Shown: positions 20,144 to 29,895 of the stretch, one piece after another
Numbering within the stretch: position 1 is the first letter of the stretch
How the letters are laid out: every line of letters starts with the position of its first letter
DNA from: an uncultured Prochlorococcus sp.
Lineage (GTDB): Bacteria > Cyanobacteriota > Cyanobacteriia > PCC-6307 > Cyanobiaceae
DNA: 64,000 bases
Reading direction: 5' to 3'
Assembly: GCA_902590355.1 (NCBI GenBank)
Contig: CACIWI010000002.1
Location: 1-64,000 of the forward strand
Made by a program: the position numbers and the translations under genes
Notes under the pieces: model-generated
The model's database searches: none
The model's input: only the letters and a program-made list of their open reading frames with translations
Told to the model about the DNA's origin: nothing

Positions 20144-21037
20144 CTAATAAGAATCAGTGAATATACTTAGCTTCTCTTTTGTAGAGCTTGGGATATTTTC
20201 TTTTTGGGTTATCAATCCATCTTTTAATGAAAAATGTGACTTACTTTTTGGTCTTTCTTTTTCAATTAACTTAGCTACTTCAAATATTATTTTATTAGCC
20301 ACTTCAGTATTAGATCTAAGATTATCCAAAACCATCTCTACAGAAACTTCTTGATGGGTTTGATGCCAGCAATCATAATCAGTAACCATGGATAAGGAGG
20401 AATATGCTATTTCAGCTTCTTTAGCTAATCTTGCTTCTGTGTGGTTCGTCATTCCAATTATTGAACATCCCCAACTCCTATATAAATTAGATTCTGCTCT
20501 GGTTGAGAAAGCGGGTCCTTCCATTGCTAGATAGGTACCCCCTCTATGCAATTGTCTACCGCCAGGAATATTTTTTTCTCCGATTTCACTTAATATACGT
20601 GACAAATTTGTGCAGAAGGGATCTCCCATAGTTACGTGAGCAACAGCTCCCTCGTTAAAGAAGGTTGAAGGTCTATTTTTTGTCCGGTCTATAAATTGAT
20701 CTGGAACTACTATATCAAGTGGCCTTATTTGTTCTTGTAATGAACCAACTGCTGATGGAGCAATAATCCATCTTACTCCTATTGATCTTAGAGCCCAAAT
20801 ATTAGCTTTGTAAGGGATTTCAGAAGGATTTAAACTATGTGTTCTGCCATGTCTAGGAATAAATGCTATCTCTAGGTTTCCAAGATTATATACTTTTATT
20901 GAATCAGAAGGTTTACCATAGGGAGTATTGATTTCTAGTTCCCTTAAGTACTCTATTTGATCCATTGAATAAAATCCACTTCCACCAATCACTCCTAATC
21001 TTGATTTTTCAATTGGTAATAAATGTTCTTTATTCAT
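20144..21037 (-). CDS. mtnP: S-methyl-5'-thioadenosine phosphorylase
   Basis: Cleaves methylthioadenosine to adenine and methylthioribose 1-phosphate, the exit of polyamine by-products into methionine salvage. It has 297 residues. The purine phosphorylase motifs are RHGRTHSLNPSEIPYKANIW near residue 80, MEGPAFSTRAESNLY around 170-185, and IIGMTNHTEARLAKEAEIAY. The SLNPSEI phosphate loop favours MTAP over purine nucleoside phosphorylase, which would give guanine preference. It diverges from the selD fusion by only 10 bases. Confidence 0.9.
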   Translation of the reverse strand: MNKEHLLPIEKSRLGVIGGSGFYSMDQIEYLRELEINTPYGKPSDSIKVYNLGNLEIAFIPRHGRTHSLNPSEIPYKANIWALRSIGVRWIIAPSAVGSLQEQIRPLDIVVPDQFIDRTKNRPSTFFNEGAVAHVTMGDPFCTNLSRILSEIGEKNIPGGRQLHRGGTYLAMEGPAFSTRAESNLYRSWGCSIIGMTNHTEARLAKEAEIAYSSLSMVTDYDCWHQTHQEVSVEMVLDNLRSNTEVANKIIFEVAKLIEKERPKSKSHFSLKDGLITQKENIPSSTKEKLSIFTDSY

Positions 21038-21047
21038 AGTGATGTAA

Positions 21048-23219
21048 ATGAATTTTAATCATCTGGTACTAATTGGAGGAGGACACTCAAATGTTTCTTT
21101 ATTGAAGAAATGGTTAATGTTTCCGAAATTAATGCCAGAAATTCCTGTTTCAATTATATCTAGAGATTCTCATTTGGTTTATTCGGCTATGTTCCCATCG
21201 GTGATTTCAAAATCAATCACTTTAGAAGAGAGTTTAATTGACATAAAATCTTTAGCAAAAAATGCACAAGTATCTTTTATAGAAGAAGAAGTAAAGGATA
21301 TTGATTTCAATTTAAAGAAAATTATTTTAAGTAATAGACCTCCAGTTAATTATTCGAAGTTGGTGCTTAATTATGGAAGTCAAACAATAATTCCAAAAGA
21401 ATTTGAATCACTAGTTAGAAATCGAAATGCTTTTTCAATTAAACCTTTTTTAAGGGCTTATGAATCAATACTAAAAGAGGATATTTTTGATTCAGTTAGT
21501 GAACTTCCATTTGTAATTGTTGGGAGTGGCCTTGCTGCAATTGAAGTATCATATGCTTTGAGAAAAAGATGGGGAGATAGACCTTTAAAACTATTATGCG
21601 ATTCAAGAAAAATTAATAATACAATTCTAAAAAGTTTACGGAATTCAAATATTGATTTAGTTGAAAAACTTAATTTTGATTATGGCAAGATTCTTTTATG
21701 TACGGGAAATACATCTCCGTTATGGGCACAAAAAAATTTATTAGATTCGGATTCTTATGGCAGAATAATTACAAATCAGAATTTGCAGATAAAAAGTTTC
21801 TCTGGAATCTTTGCTGTAGGTGATTGCGCAGTTGTAGGTTCAGCAAAAAGACCTGCATCGGGAGTTTTTGCAGTAAAAGTCGTAAATACATTAGTACAAA
21901 ATCTAAAAAAAGACATAGAAGGGAGATCATTAAAAAAGTGGATTCCTCAAAAGATCGGATTGCAAATAGTAAATATATTCCCAAGCCATCATCCAAAGGC
22001 TTTTGCTATTTATCGCAATTTTGTGTTCGGCCCTTCTTTTATTTTTTGGATTTTAAAGCATAAAATTGATCTCAACTTTATTAAAAAGTTCAGATCAAAA
22101 AGGCTAAATATGAAAAGTAGTGAAAAAAGTATTTCATTGAATGATTGCAGAGGATGTGCAGCTAAAATTCCTCAATTTGTTTTGAACAAATCATTAATAA
22201 ATTCTAATTTAAATTCTTTTGCTTCATCACCTGAAGATTCAGTTGAGATTTATCAAAATGGTCAAGATATTATCTTGCAAAGTGTAGATGGATTTCCTGC
22301 ACTGGTAAGTGATCCTTGGCTTAATTCAAAAATTACTACTTTGCATGCTTGCTCAGATTTGTGGGCATGCGGAGCAAAACTTTCATCCGCGCAGGCTTTA
22401 ATTTCATTACCAAAAGTTGAAAGCGAATTTCAGAGTTACCTCTTTTCTCAATCACTTCAAGGCATTAAATCAACAGTTGAGGATCATGGAGGTGAATTAC
22501 TTGGAGGCCATACTTTTGAGGCAAGAAGTTTAGTAAATAAACCTTATTCATTAGGAATAGATATTTCTTTAACAGTTCAAGGTATTTTAAAAAATGGAGC
22601 AAAACCATGGCTTAAATCTGGAATGAATATTGGAGATATTCTCATGATGTCTAGACCTCTGGGCGTTGGGATTTACTTTGCCGGTCAAATGCAAAATATT
22701 AATATGCTAGGTAGTTCTTATGAAGTAATTAATAATTTAGTAAAGAGTCAGCAATATTTGATTGATGAAATTTATTTTTTTCAAAATCAATTTAAAGAAT
22801 CATTAGTCAATGCTGCGACTGACATTACTGGATATGGATTTATTGGACATCTTAAAGAAATGGTTGAATCATCTAATTTATATAGGCAAAACAATCATCT
22901 TGAACCACTAAAAGTTTTATTAGATTTATTTGCATTTAAAGCTTATCCAGGAGTATTTGATTTGATTAGAAAAGATGTTAAAAGTACTTTCTTTGAATCA
23001 AATAAAGAAATTTTTGACAAAATTTATAAAGTAAATAAGCAAAAAAGAATAATTAATTTTTTTAACGAAAAATCATTAGATCAAGAGACTTTTAACGAGA
23101 GAATATCATTACTATTAGATCCTCAAACATGTGGACCCCTATTGATTAGTTGCAATCGTAAATATGAAAATGTTCTAAAGGATAATTGGTACAAGGTTGG
23201 AGAGGTTGTAAAAATGTAA
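21048..23219 (+). CDS. selD: Fusion: pyridine-nucleotide-disulfide oxidoreductase + selenide, water dikinase
   Basis: A 723-residue two-domain protein. Residues 1-350 are an FAD/NAD oxidoreductase of the NDH-2/sulfide-quinone type: LIGGGHSN at 8-15, VIVGSGLAAIEVSYALRKRW, then GIFAVGDCAV. Residues about 360-723 are selenophosphate synthase: CRGCAAKI carries C370 and K373, equivalent to E. coli Cys17 and Lys20, followed by VDGFPALVSDP, LLGGHTFEAR, ATDITGYGFIGHLKEM and LDPQTCGPLL. Selenophosphate is used for selenouridine in tRNA or selenocysteine. The fusion form is known in cyanobacteria and eukaryotic algae. Confidence 0.9.
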   Translation: MNFNHLVLIGGGHSNVSLLKKWLMFPKLMPEIPVSIISRDSHLVYSAMFPSVISKSITLEESLIDIKSLAKNAQVSFIEEEVKDIDFNLKKIILSNRPPVNYSKLVLNYGSQTIIPKEFESLVRNRNAFSIKPFLRAYESILKEDIFDSVSELPFVIVGSGLAAIEVSYALRKRWGDRPLKLLCDSRKINNTILKSLRNSNIDLVEKLNFDYGKILLCTGNTSPLWAQKNLLDSDSYGRIITNQNLQIKSFSGIFAVGDCAVVGSAKRPASGVFAVKVVNTLVQNLKKDIEGRSLKKWIPQKIGLQIVNIFPSHHPKAFAIYRNFVFGPSFIFWILKHKIDLNFIKKFRSKRLNMKSSEKSISLNDCRGCAAKIPQFVLNKSLINSNLNSFASSPEDSVEIYQNGQDIILQSVDGFPALVSDPWLNSKITTLHACSDLWACGAKLSSAQALISLPKVESEFQSYLFSQSLQGIKSTVEDHGGELLGGHTFEARSLVNKPYSLGIDISLTVQGILKNGAKPWLKSGMNIGDILMMSRPLGVGIYFAGQMQNINMLGSSYEVINNLVKSQQYLIDEIYFFQNQFKESLVNAATDITGYGFIGHLKEMVESSNLYRQNNHLEPLKVLLDLFAFKAYPGVFDLIRKDVKSTFFESNKEIFDKIYKVNKQKRIINFFNEKSLDQETFNERISLLLDPQTCGPLLISCNRKYENVLKDNWYKVGEVVKM

Positions 23220-24467
23220 TTAATTTCTATTTAATTTGTCAATTTCCAAATATCTTAATCTTTTAATTTCCTTACCCATCTCCTCCCCTGGGTCCCATCC
23301 TTCTTTTTTTAATGTTACTCCATCTTTTTTTGACTTTATGAATTTGTATATAAATAACCACTTAAACAATTTACGCCAGTATGGTCCTCCATCGCAAATT
23401 AATAATTTGACTGTCTCATCATTAAGGTTTCTGTCCTCAATAAATTTTGTCCAACTTGATGGAGAAAAATGATTGAAATTTTTTTGGTTTGTATTTAATA
23501 TCTTTTTGATATTTAAATAATCTTCTAATATTTTTATCTCACTATTATTTACTAAAAATCTTTGACATGCTTTTTCTAAATCTTCTGAATCTTTTAATAA
23601 GTAAAGCATATGATTTCCCTTTAACTTCTTAATCCAATTTAGTCCTCTTAAAAACCTTTTATCGACTTTAATATTTTCATTTAATATTGAGATAATTTCC
23701 CATTTATGAATTATTGAAATTACATTAGTCAAATTATCGTGTTTGCATATTTCAGCAAGTTCCATCCTTATTCGTATGCCTAGTGCAGGAGGGTTAATTA
23801 TTTTCTGATGAGTTTCTGAACTTTTCCATGGCCATTGTCTAACTGTTTCTTGAGATTGTTTGAGAGAAATATTTGAAATATTGAAATCTAACCTTGAAGC
23901 ATATTTTGCACATCTAATTAATCTACTTGGATCATCTGAAATACTATTACTGTGAAGTAAGTTCAATCTTTTACTTTTTATATCAGAAATTCCTCCATAA
24001 AGATCATAGATTTTCCTTGTCGATACCTCGAAGGCTATTGAATTTATAGTGAAATCTCGCCTCTTAAGATCCTCCTCAATAGTACTTTTATTTACTATGG
24101 GATTTAAGCCTGGAGCAGAATAAATTTCTTTTCTTGCAGAAGCAATATCAATTTTATAGTCATTAATATTTATTTCTACAGTGTTGTATAAATTAAATTC
24201 CTTGATTAAACATAAATCTACATTTACGATATTTTTTTTTATAAATTTTGCGAGAGAAATAGAGGATCCTTCAATAACAAGATCAATATCTACAGGTTTA
24301 GAAAACGATTTTTTGTGGAATTTACTAATTAACAAATCTCTTAAATAACCGCCAACAAAAGCTACTTTAGTATTGTTATTAGATTCTATGTATTTAGTAA
24401 TAATGTTATATAGATTAAATGGAGTTTTGATTAATTCCCCTTGGATGAAATCAGAGATATCGTTCAT
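23220..24467 (-). CDS. tRNA nucleotidyltransferase / poly(A) polymerase family (class II)
   Basis: A class II nucleotidyltransferase of 415 residues that adds CCA, A, or poly(A). The head domain has VGGYLRDLLIS, then KPVDIDLVIEGSS with the catalytic Asp pair, RRDFTINSIAF, and the tail PSRLIRCAKYASRLDF. Cyanobacteria may split CC- and A-adding activity between two related enzymes, so the exact base specificity is uncertain. It is four bases downstream of uvrD, co-directional, so they probably share a transcript. Confidence 0.85.
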   Translation of the reverse strand: MNDISDFIQGELIKTPFNLYNIITKYIESNNNTKVAFVGGYLRDLLISKFHKKSFSKPVDIDLVIEGSSISLAKFIKKNIVNVDLCLIKEFNLYNTVEININDYKIDIASARKEIYSAPGLNPIVNKSTIEEDLKRRDFTINSIAFEVSTRKIYDLYGGISDIKSKRLNLLHSNSISDDPSRLIRCAKYASRLDFNISNISLKQSQETVRQWPWKSSETHQKIINPPALGIRIRMELAEICKHDNLTNVISIIHKWEIISILNENIKVDKRFLRGLNWIKKLKGNHMLYLLKDSEDLEKACQRFLVNNSEIKILEDYLNIKKILNTNQKNFNHFSPSSWTKFIEDRNLNDETVKLLICDGGPYWRKLFKWLFIYKFIKSKKDGVTLKKEGWDPGEEMGKEIKRLRYLEIDKLNRN

Positions 24468-24472
24468 GAGTT

Positions 24473-26881
24473 TTAACTTACATAACGAATTGGAGCTAAT
24501 CTGGGATCTAGAATTTTACTTCCTTTATCACCAAATTTGACTGCTAAAGATATTTTTTCACCGCTCCCAAAAATATGTATAATTTCACCTTTCCCAAATT
24601 TTGAGTGAATTAGCTTATCTCCAACTATCCAGCTTTTCCCTTTACTTGGCCCTGAATATAATTTCCTTACTGCATTTATTGGTTTGTTAAGAAATTCATT
24701 TGAGTTGTTTCGATCAACTCTTGTTAAACGATCAAGATGCAAATCTCTTCTAATTGAAGCCCCACCAGATTGAGGTAATTCGCCATCCATTAAATCTTCA
24801 GGTATTTCCGAAAGAAATATTGAAGGAATTGTTGCTTCACGCATTCCACCCCATAATCTTCTTTCTCTTGCATGACTTAAGAAAACTCTTTCTTTAGCTC
24901 TAGTAATACCTACATAGCATAATCTCCTTTCCTCTTCAAGAAGTGAGGGAGTATCTATTGATCTATGGCTAGGGAAGAGTCCTTGTTCTAGCCCAGTGAT
25001 AAAAACATTTTGAAATTCTAAACCTTTACTATTATGCAGAGTCATAAGAGTTACAGAGTTAGGATTATTTTTCTTTGTATCATTATCAGTTGTTAAGGCT
25101 GCTGTAGAAAGAAAGCCCTCTACATCTCCACTTTCTGTTTCTTCTTCATATTGGGTAGCTGCATTAATTAGTTCTTGTAAGTTATTTCTTCTATCTTCAG
25201 ATTCTTCAGTTCCACTAGAGAGCAAGTCACTTAAATAACCGCTTTTTTCTAATATAAGTTGTAGTAGTTGAGCGGGACCTGAATTTTCTAGGTAACACAG
25301 TAGATCATTCATAACTTCAGTAAATTTATTAATTCCTTTTGATGATCGGCCTATTGTTTCTTCAAGACTTTTCTTATCATTTAGAACCTCCCATAATGGG
25401 ATATTTAACCTATTAGATAGGTCATTAAGTTTTTGAATAGTAGTCTTACCAATCCCTCTTCGAGGAACATTTATGATTCGTAAAAGACTAACGTTATCTG
25501 AAGAATTAACCAGAACTTTCAAATATGCTATGGCATCTTTAATTTCTCTCCTATCATAAAAACGCAAGCCTCCAAAAATTGTATAAGGAATGCGCCACCT
25601 TACAAGAGATTCTTCTAATACTCTCGACTGAGCTCTGGTTCGATATAAAATTGCAAAATTTTTCCAAATTGGGCTTTGATTATAGTTATTGAGTGCTTTA
25701 ATTTTATTGGTAATTGCTTCTGCCTCGGAAATTTCATCATCACAGCTGAGTAACGTTAAAAGTTCCCCTTTTTCTTTAGTAGCCTTTAAAACTTTGTCAA
25801 TTCTTTCAGAGTTGTTTTCAATGAGTGCGTTTGCAGCATCAAGGATATTGGAAGATGACCTATAATTTTCTTCTAATTTAATTAAAGATGATTTTTTATC
25901 ATCTTTGATTGAAGTTTTAAAATCTTCTTGAAAACCAATTAAAATTCTAAAGTCAGCTGCTCTGAAACTATAAATACTTTGATCAGCATCCCCAACAACA
26001 AAGATTGATCGATCTTCCCAACTGAAGAATTTTTTGGGTTCAGTATTTCCAGCGGTAATTAATTTTATAAGTTCATATTGTGTTTTATTTGTATCTTGAT
26101 ATTCGTCAACTAAAATATGTTTAAATCTTTTGTGCCAGTAATCTCTGACTATATCATTTTGCCTCAATAAGAAAACAGGCAAAAGTAGAAGATCATCAAA
26201 GTCTAAAGAATTATTTTTTGAAAGCGAAATTCTATATTTCTTATAGGCTTCTGCAACTGTTTTATCAAAATTATTATCTGCTTTTTCTAAAAGATCATTA
26301 GAAGTTAAGCATTGATTTTTAGCATTACTTATTAATCTTTTAATCTTTTTGGGATCATATCTTTTTGGGTCAAGATTCATATCTTGACTAATAATTTCTT
26401 TTACTAATGTTTGAGAATCTGTTTCATCGTAAATTGAAAATTGCCTTGTCCATTTTAGGCCTTCTGGATCAGTATATTTTTCAATATCGTATCTCAGAAG
26501 TCTTGAAAATAAAGAATGGAAAGTACCGATCCAAAGGTTCTGAAGCCTCTCTTGGTGAACGTTTGCTCTTAATTGATTTTGATCAATTTCTTTAAGAGTT
26601 GTCCAAGGCTGACCAAATTGATTAAAAGCTAATTCTTGGGCGAGAAGAACCTCTAATCTTGCTTTCATTTCTTTGGCAGCTTTGTTAGTGAAAGTGACTG
26701 CGAGAATGTTATAGGGATCAATAGAGTTACCCTCAATAAGGTTTGCAATTCTGTGGGTAAGAGCCTTAGTTTTTCCGCTACCTGCACCAGCTACAACTAA
26801 TAGTGGTCCATAAACATGTTTTACTGCTTGAAGTTGTTGATTGTTTAGGGACTTAAAAAGGAAATTGTTGGTTTGAGGCAC
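24473..26881 (-). CDS. uvrD: UvrD/PcrA-type superfamily 1 DNA helicase
   Basis: A 3'-5' DNA helicase of 802 residues used in nucleotide-excision and mismatch repair and replication restart. Helicase motifs are in order: AGAGSGKT (31-38), ILAVTFTNKAAKEMK, LVDEYQDTNKTQYELI, VGDADQSIYSFRAAD, LEENYRSSSNIL, VTLMTLHNSKGLEF and LCYVGITRAKERV. The C-terminal region ending FGDKGSKILDPRLAPI fits the PcrA/UvrD C-terminal fold. It is upstream of the nucleotidyltransferase gene. Confidence 0.94.
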   Translation of the reverse strand: MPQTNNFLFKSLNNQQLQAVKHVYGPLLVVAGAGSGKTKALTHRIANLIEGNSIDPYNILAVTFTNKAAKEMKARLEVLLAQELAFNQFGQPWTTLKEIDQNQLRANVHQERLQNLWIGTFHSLFSRLLRYDIEKYTDPEGLKWTRQFSIYDETDSQTLVKEIISQDMNLDPKRYDPKKIKRLISNAKNQCLTSNDLLEKADNNFDKTVAEAYKKYRISLSKNNSLDFDDLLLLPVFLLRQNDIVRDYWHKRFKHILVDEYQDTNKTQYELIKLITAGNTEPKKFFSWEDRSIFVVGDADQSIYSFRAADFRILIGFQEDFKTSIKDDKKSSLIKLEENYRSSSNILDAANALIENNSERIDKVLKATKEKGELLTLLSCDDEISEAEAITNKIKALNNYNQSPIWKNFAILYRTRAQSRVLEESLVRWRIPYTIFGGLRFYDRREIKDAIAYLKVLVNSSDNVSLLRIINVPRRGIGKTTIQKLNDLSNRLNIPLWEVLNDKKSLEETIGRSSKGINKFTEVMNDLLCYLENSGPAQLLQLILEKSGYLSDLLSSGTEESEDRRNNLQELINAATQYEEETESGDVEGFLSTAALTTDNDTKKNNPNSVTLMTLHNSKGLEFQNVFITGLEQGLFPSHRSIDTPSLLEEERRLCYVGITRAKERVFLSHARERRLWGGMREATIPSIFLSEIPEDLMDGELPQSGGASIRRDLHLDRLTRVDRNNSNEFLNKPINAVRKLYSGPSKGKSWIVGDKLIHSKFGKGEIIHIFGSGEKISLAVKFGDKGSKILDPRLAPIRYVS

Positions 26882-26903
26882 TTTTGGAAGGGTTTTTCAA
26901 AAA

Positions 26904-27110
26904 TCAGACTTTACTATTAGAGTCAGATTCCGTTTCTAGATCTTCTAACGTTTTTTTTAAATTGATAAGTTCATTATTATTATTAATTATTTCTTCAAAT
27001 TTATTTTGAGGCATCTTTAATTTCATACTTCTGTCTAGAATTTCTTTTTCCAATCTCTTTTTATATGAGGAAATAAGTTTTTTTGATAATTTTAAATCCT
27101 GTTGATCCAA
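26904..27110 (-). CDS. Small coiled-coil protein, unknown
   Basis: A 68-residue highly charged protein, mostly helical, with a Lys-rich first half and an acidic C-terminus (LEDLETESDSNS). No recognised domain, no membrane segment. The start is TTG (MDQQDLKLSKKL). It lies just upstream of uvrD on the same strand, 22 bases apart, so it may be expressed with it. Coding status rests on position, direction and a clean reading frame, not on family recognition. Confidence 0.55.
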   Translation of the reverse strand: MDQQDLKLSKKLISSYKKRLEKEILDRSMKLKMPQNKFEEIINNNNELINLKKTLEDLETESDSNSKV

Positions 27111-27287
27111 AACTTTATTGAAAATATAATTTTATATTAGCGGAAAAAATTTTTTTATTTGAATTATTTCAACTATCACTTTGGAATGAAGTTATTAATT
27201 AAGAAGCGTTGCGTTAAGTTTGAAATTGTATTGTTTTTACTAGCTTTATATTATTCTTAAGATCAATCTTTAATTTTATCCACAGGA

Positions 27288-27800
27288 ATGTCAGTTTCAA
27301 AGAATAATCAACTATTGTCAGCCCATAAGAAATTAAATGATTTAAGCCACATAAAAGAATTTATTAATACTGCAAACTCAAGATTAGATGCAATAACCTC
27401 AATAACCAATAATTCACATGCAATCGCAGCAGACGCTGTAACAGCTATGATTTGCGAAAATCAAGATTCACTTAATTCAAAAATATCTTTAAATACAACT
27501 AACAAGATGTCCGTTTGTTTAAGAGATGGAGAAATAATCCTAAGGGTTGTTGCTTATCTTTTAATTACTAATGACGAATCAGTTTTAGAAAAAAGTTGTT
27601 TGAAGGATCTTAAAAATACTTATCTTGCTCTTGGCGTACCTTTAAGAAATGCAAGAAGGGTTTTTGAATTAATGAGAGATGCAACTATCTCTGATTTGAA
27701 TTCAACAGTTAATAATATGCGTGGAAACAAAGGCTTTCTTCCTAAATTAATATCTGAAACAGAGTTTCAATTTGAAAGGATAATTAATCTATTAAACTAG
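27288..27800 (+). CDS. cpeB: Phycoerythrin beta chain, degenerate (class III type)
   Basis: A phycobiliprotein beta subunit of 170 residues. [16 protein letters not shown] (Cys77) matches the Cys82 chromophore site of normal CpeB, and AVTAMICEN (Cys56) matches the Cys61 position. The first Cys of the double linkage is replaced ([10 protein letters not shown]), and the C-terminal Cys165 region has no cysteine. So at most the central bilin can be attached normally. No cpeA is adjacent, which is the pattern of high-light Prochlorococcus, where this residual protein may have a sensory role. The 3' end overlaps cpeS by 17 bases. Confidence 0.92.
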   Translation: MSVSKNNQLLSAHKKLNDLSHIKEFINTANSRLDAITSITNNSHAIAADAVTAMICENQDSLNSKISLNTTNKMSVCLRDGEIILRVVAYLLITNDESVLEKSCLKDLKNTYLALGVPLRNARRVFELMRDATISDLNSTVNNMRGNKGFLPKLISETEFQFERIINLLN

Positions 27801-28335
27801 CTAAATTCCTTATCTCTGAAGTATGGGAGGTTTGTATAACTGAGTTATTTTCCAGATTTCTAATAGTAGAAAATCTAGATCTTACATGAGTGGATAAAAA
27901 GGAAATTCTTTCTTCGGAAACTGTTGATTTATAAATAGTTTTAATGTGTAAATTATTTTGTTCATCAACAAAATAATTGGATGATGCAATAAAGGATTCT
28001 GTATAACCTTTATTTCTTAAAACAATTCCTGAATTTTCATCTTTGGGTAAAAAAATCAGAATAGTTTCATCTCCCTCACTGATGTCATCATTGCCCCAAT
28101 CACTAATTGCTTGCCAGTTTATAGAAATGGCTATGCTCTCGAGGTTTAAACTAAATTTATAATTTTTAAAAATTTCAACGACTTTTTTATTTTTATTGTT
28201 GATAGGTTTTATATATATTTTACTATTTGAGTTTTCAAATTCCTGAAAAGCTAAAGTGTGAGTACTTCTAATAGATTTCCACTCTCCTATACTTCTATCA
28301 ATGAATTGATTAATTATTGTTAGATTCTTCGTCAA
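27784..28335 (-). CDS. cpeS: CpeS-type phycobilin lyase
   Basis: A chromophore lyase of 183 residues. [20 protein letters not shown] at the N-terminus is the CpeS/CpcS family signature, and the predicted beta-rich remainder fits a lipocalin-like barrel. CpeS attaches phycoerythrobilin to the central Cys82 of the beta chain, the one site still intact in the neighbouring cpeB, so the pair is coherent. It is convergent with cpeB and overlaps the small upstream gene by 26 bases. Confidence 0.9.
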   Translation of the reverse strand: MTKNLTIINQFIDRSIGEWKSIRSTHTLAFQEFENSNSKIYIKPINNKNKKVVEIFKNYKFSLNLESIAISINWQAISDWGNDDISEGDETILIFLPKDENSGIVLRNKGYTESFIASSNYFVDEQNNLHIKTIYKSTVSEERISFLSTHVRSRFSTIRNLENNSVIQTSHTSEIRNLASLID

Positions 28336-28489
28336 GTTTATCTTCTACGGAATGATTTTCTGCTTTTTGTATCATCCTTACCATTGAATCAACCATTAAT
28401 CTTTTTGCAGAAGTTACTTTTAATCCAGAAGGAGTTGTTGATATTTGTTCTCCAGGGCGATCATATGAAGTTGGTCTAAATGGAGTCAT
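28310..28489 (-). CDS. Small protein upstream of cpeS, unknown
   Basis: An ATG frame of 59 residues whose end overlaps the first 26 bases of cpeS. The N-terminus has a polar, Pro-rich segment ([15 protein letters not shown]), then [20 protein letters not shown] as a possible amphipathic helix, and an acidic tail ending ESNNN. No domain recognised. Tight overlap with cpeS suggests co-translation and a link to bilin metabolism, but this is inference from position. Confidence 0.55.
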   Translation of the reverse strand: MTPFRPTSYDRPGEQISTTPSGLKVTSAKRLMVDSMVRMIQKAENHSVEDKLDEESNNN

Positions 28490-28605
28490 CTAATAACTTT
28501 AAAATTAATCGATTTCTATTCTTGCATGAATCATTATTTATATAGTTATTGTTTGCGAAAATGTCATATCTTTCTTCTTTGATTACAGAATTATCAACTG
28601 TTTTG

Positions 28606-29241
28606 TTATTTAGGCATTTTATTTTTTGCCAATCCTGAAATAGTCGCTAAAGCAAACATTCCTAATAGAGCAATCCCTAGAAATAAGCCTGCTCCCTGGC
28701 TAACTCCAGCTCCTACCGCGACAAGTATAGAGTCACTGATTAGAAGACTTATTAATAATGCAGGAGTAAATATTTTCCAGCGAGTTCCTCCAATACCAAT
28801 CGCGTAGCTTAGAAAATCAAAAAGGCCAGTCATTAGTAGTCCTGTCATAAGAAAGAAATTTTCTTCTAGCTGGTTTTGATTAAAACTTTCAATCTTTTTC
28901 ATTGCTTTCGGGCCTACTAAATTACGTACAGGAGCCCGACCATAATTTCTTGCGATAAAGAAAGCAGCTTGGCAAAAAACGATATCAGAAAAAATTATTG
29001 TCATGTAACCTTTTTGAAATCCTAGTAATGAACCAGCTAGGAGAGAATAAGCTGAACTTGGAAGGGCAGGTAAAATAATACTTACTCCTCTAAGTAGGAA
29101 TATTCCAAAAGGAGCCCAAATCCCCATATTTTGTATTTTGTTTCTTAGAGGTTCAATTCCATAATTTTGGATAAAAAAAATCAAAACAACAAATATTGCT
29201 ATAAAAAAAACTACTGAGAGAAATTTTTGTAATTTATTCAT
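28606..29241 (-). CDS. TVP38/TMEM64 (DedA-superfamily) membrane protein
   Basis: A 211-residue integral membrane protein with about five hydrophobic helices. The SNARE-associated-Golgi/VTT domain is recognisable from LPALPSSAYSLLAGSLLGF and the downstream re-entrant-like region GLLMTGLFDFLSYAIGIG. Family members are implicated in lipid scrambling or membrane homeostasis; the substrate is unknown. It is a single gene, divergent from the secreted protein at 29387. Confidence 0.8.
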   Translation of the reverse strand: MNKLQKFLSVVFFIAIFVVLIFFIQNYGIEPLRNKIQNMGIWAPFGIFLLRGVSIILPALPSSAYSLLAGSLLGFQKGYMTIIFSDIVFCQAAFFIARNYGRAPVRNLVGPKAMKKIESFNQNQLEENFFLMTGLLMTGLFDFLSYAIGIGGTRWKIFTPALLISLLISDSILVAVGAGVSQGAGLFLGIALLGMFALATISGLAKNKMPK

Positions 29242-29386
29242 TATTGTTCTAATTAACTTATTGGAAGTAAGTTTTAATTTAATATTTGATTGTATCTATA
29301 ATAGAAATACTAATCAATAAAAATTTTTACAAATTTTTATCCTTTATTTACTTTAGATAAAAGATTTTTGTATTGCAGAAGTATTC

Positions 29387-29806
29387 ATGGTTGATTCTAA
29401 GAATAAAGTTAGTTCAATATTAATTAGCAATAGCATTGGTTTACTCCTTTCGATAATCGTTCCAATTTGTATTTTTATAAACCCAGTAAATGCTTTGCCT
29501 CATGAATGGGTTGGAGTCCCCAAAAGTGAATATGGAGAGCAGTTATGGGATAGGCAAAGTATAAAAAGGAATGAGGATGGATCTGTAAGAGTATTGAGTA
29601 AATATATTCCCAAAACAAAAAGTGAAATTACTAAGGATATTCTCTATACAATGGATATAAATTGTTTTGAAAAATCATTTAGAGATGTTGATGTCTCAAT
29701 AGATGAAGCAAATAGTAATTTCAATGATTTAGCTGATTGGCAAGATCCAAATGGAGATAAACTGATTTTGGGTGTTATTGGTCAAGTCTGCAGAGTCGAA
29801 AAATAA
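29387..29806 (+). CDS. Secreted or membrane-anchored protein, unknown
   Basis: A 139-residue protein with a hydrophobic N-terminal segment (about 12-36) ending VNALPHEW, which looks like a signal peptide with cleavage after VNA. The mature part is polar, with two cysteines (NCFEKSF and QVCRVEK) that could form a disulfide. No family recognised from the sequence. Its transcript ends near the hairpin at 29866-29890, shared with tRNA-Phe. Confidence 0.65.
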   Translation: MVDSKNKVSSILISNSIGLLLSIIVPICIFINPVNALPHEWVGVPKSEYGEQLWDRQSIKRNEDGSVRVLSKYIPKTKSEITKDILYTMDINCFEKSFRDVDVSIDEANSNFNDLADWQDPNGDKLILGVIGQVCRVEK

Positions 29807-29865
29807 AAATTATAAACTATAAAAAAATACGAAAAAATCACGAGTTCTCAATGACTTTAAAGTAT

Positions 29866-29890
29866 AAAACCCTGTCTAAGACAGGGTTTT
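29866..29890. terminator. Bidirectional hairpin terminator between unknown gene and tRNA-Phe
   Basis: A perfect 11-bp inverted repeat, AAAACCCTGTC / GACAGGGTTTT, with a 3-base loop. It ends in T runs on both strands, so it can terminate the gene to the left and tRNA-Phe on the opposite strand. Confidence 0.8.
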
Positions 29891-29895
29891 AAAGG

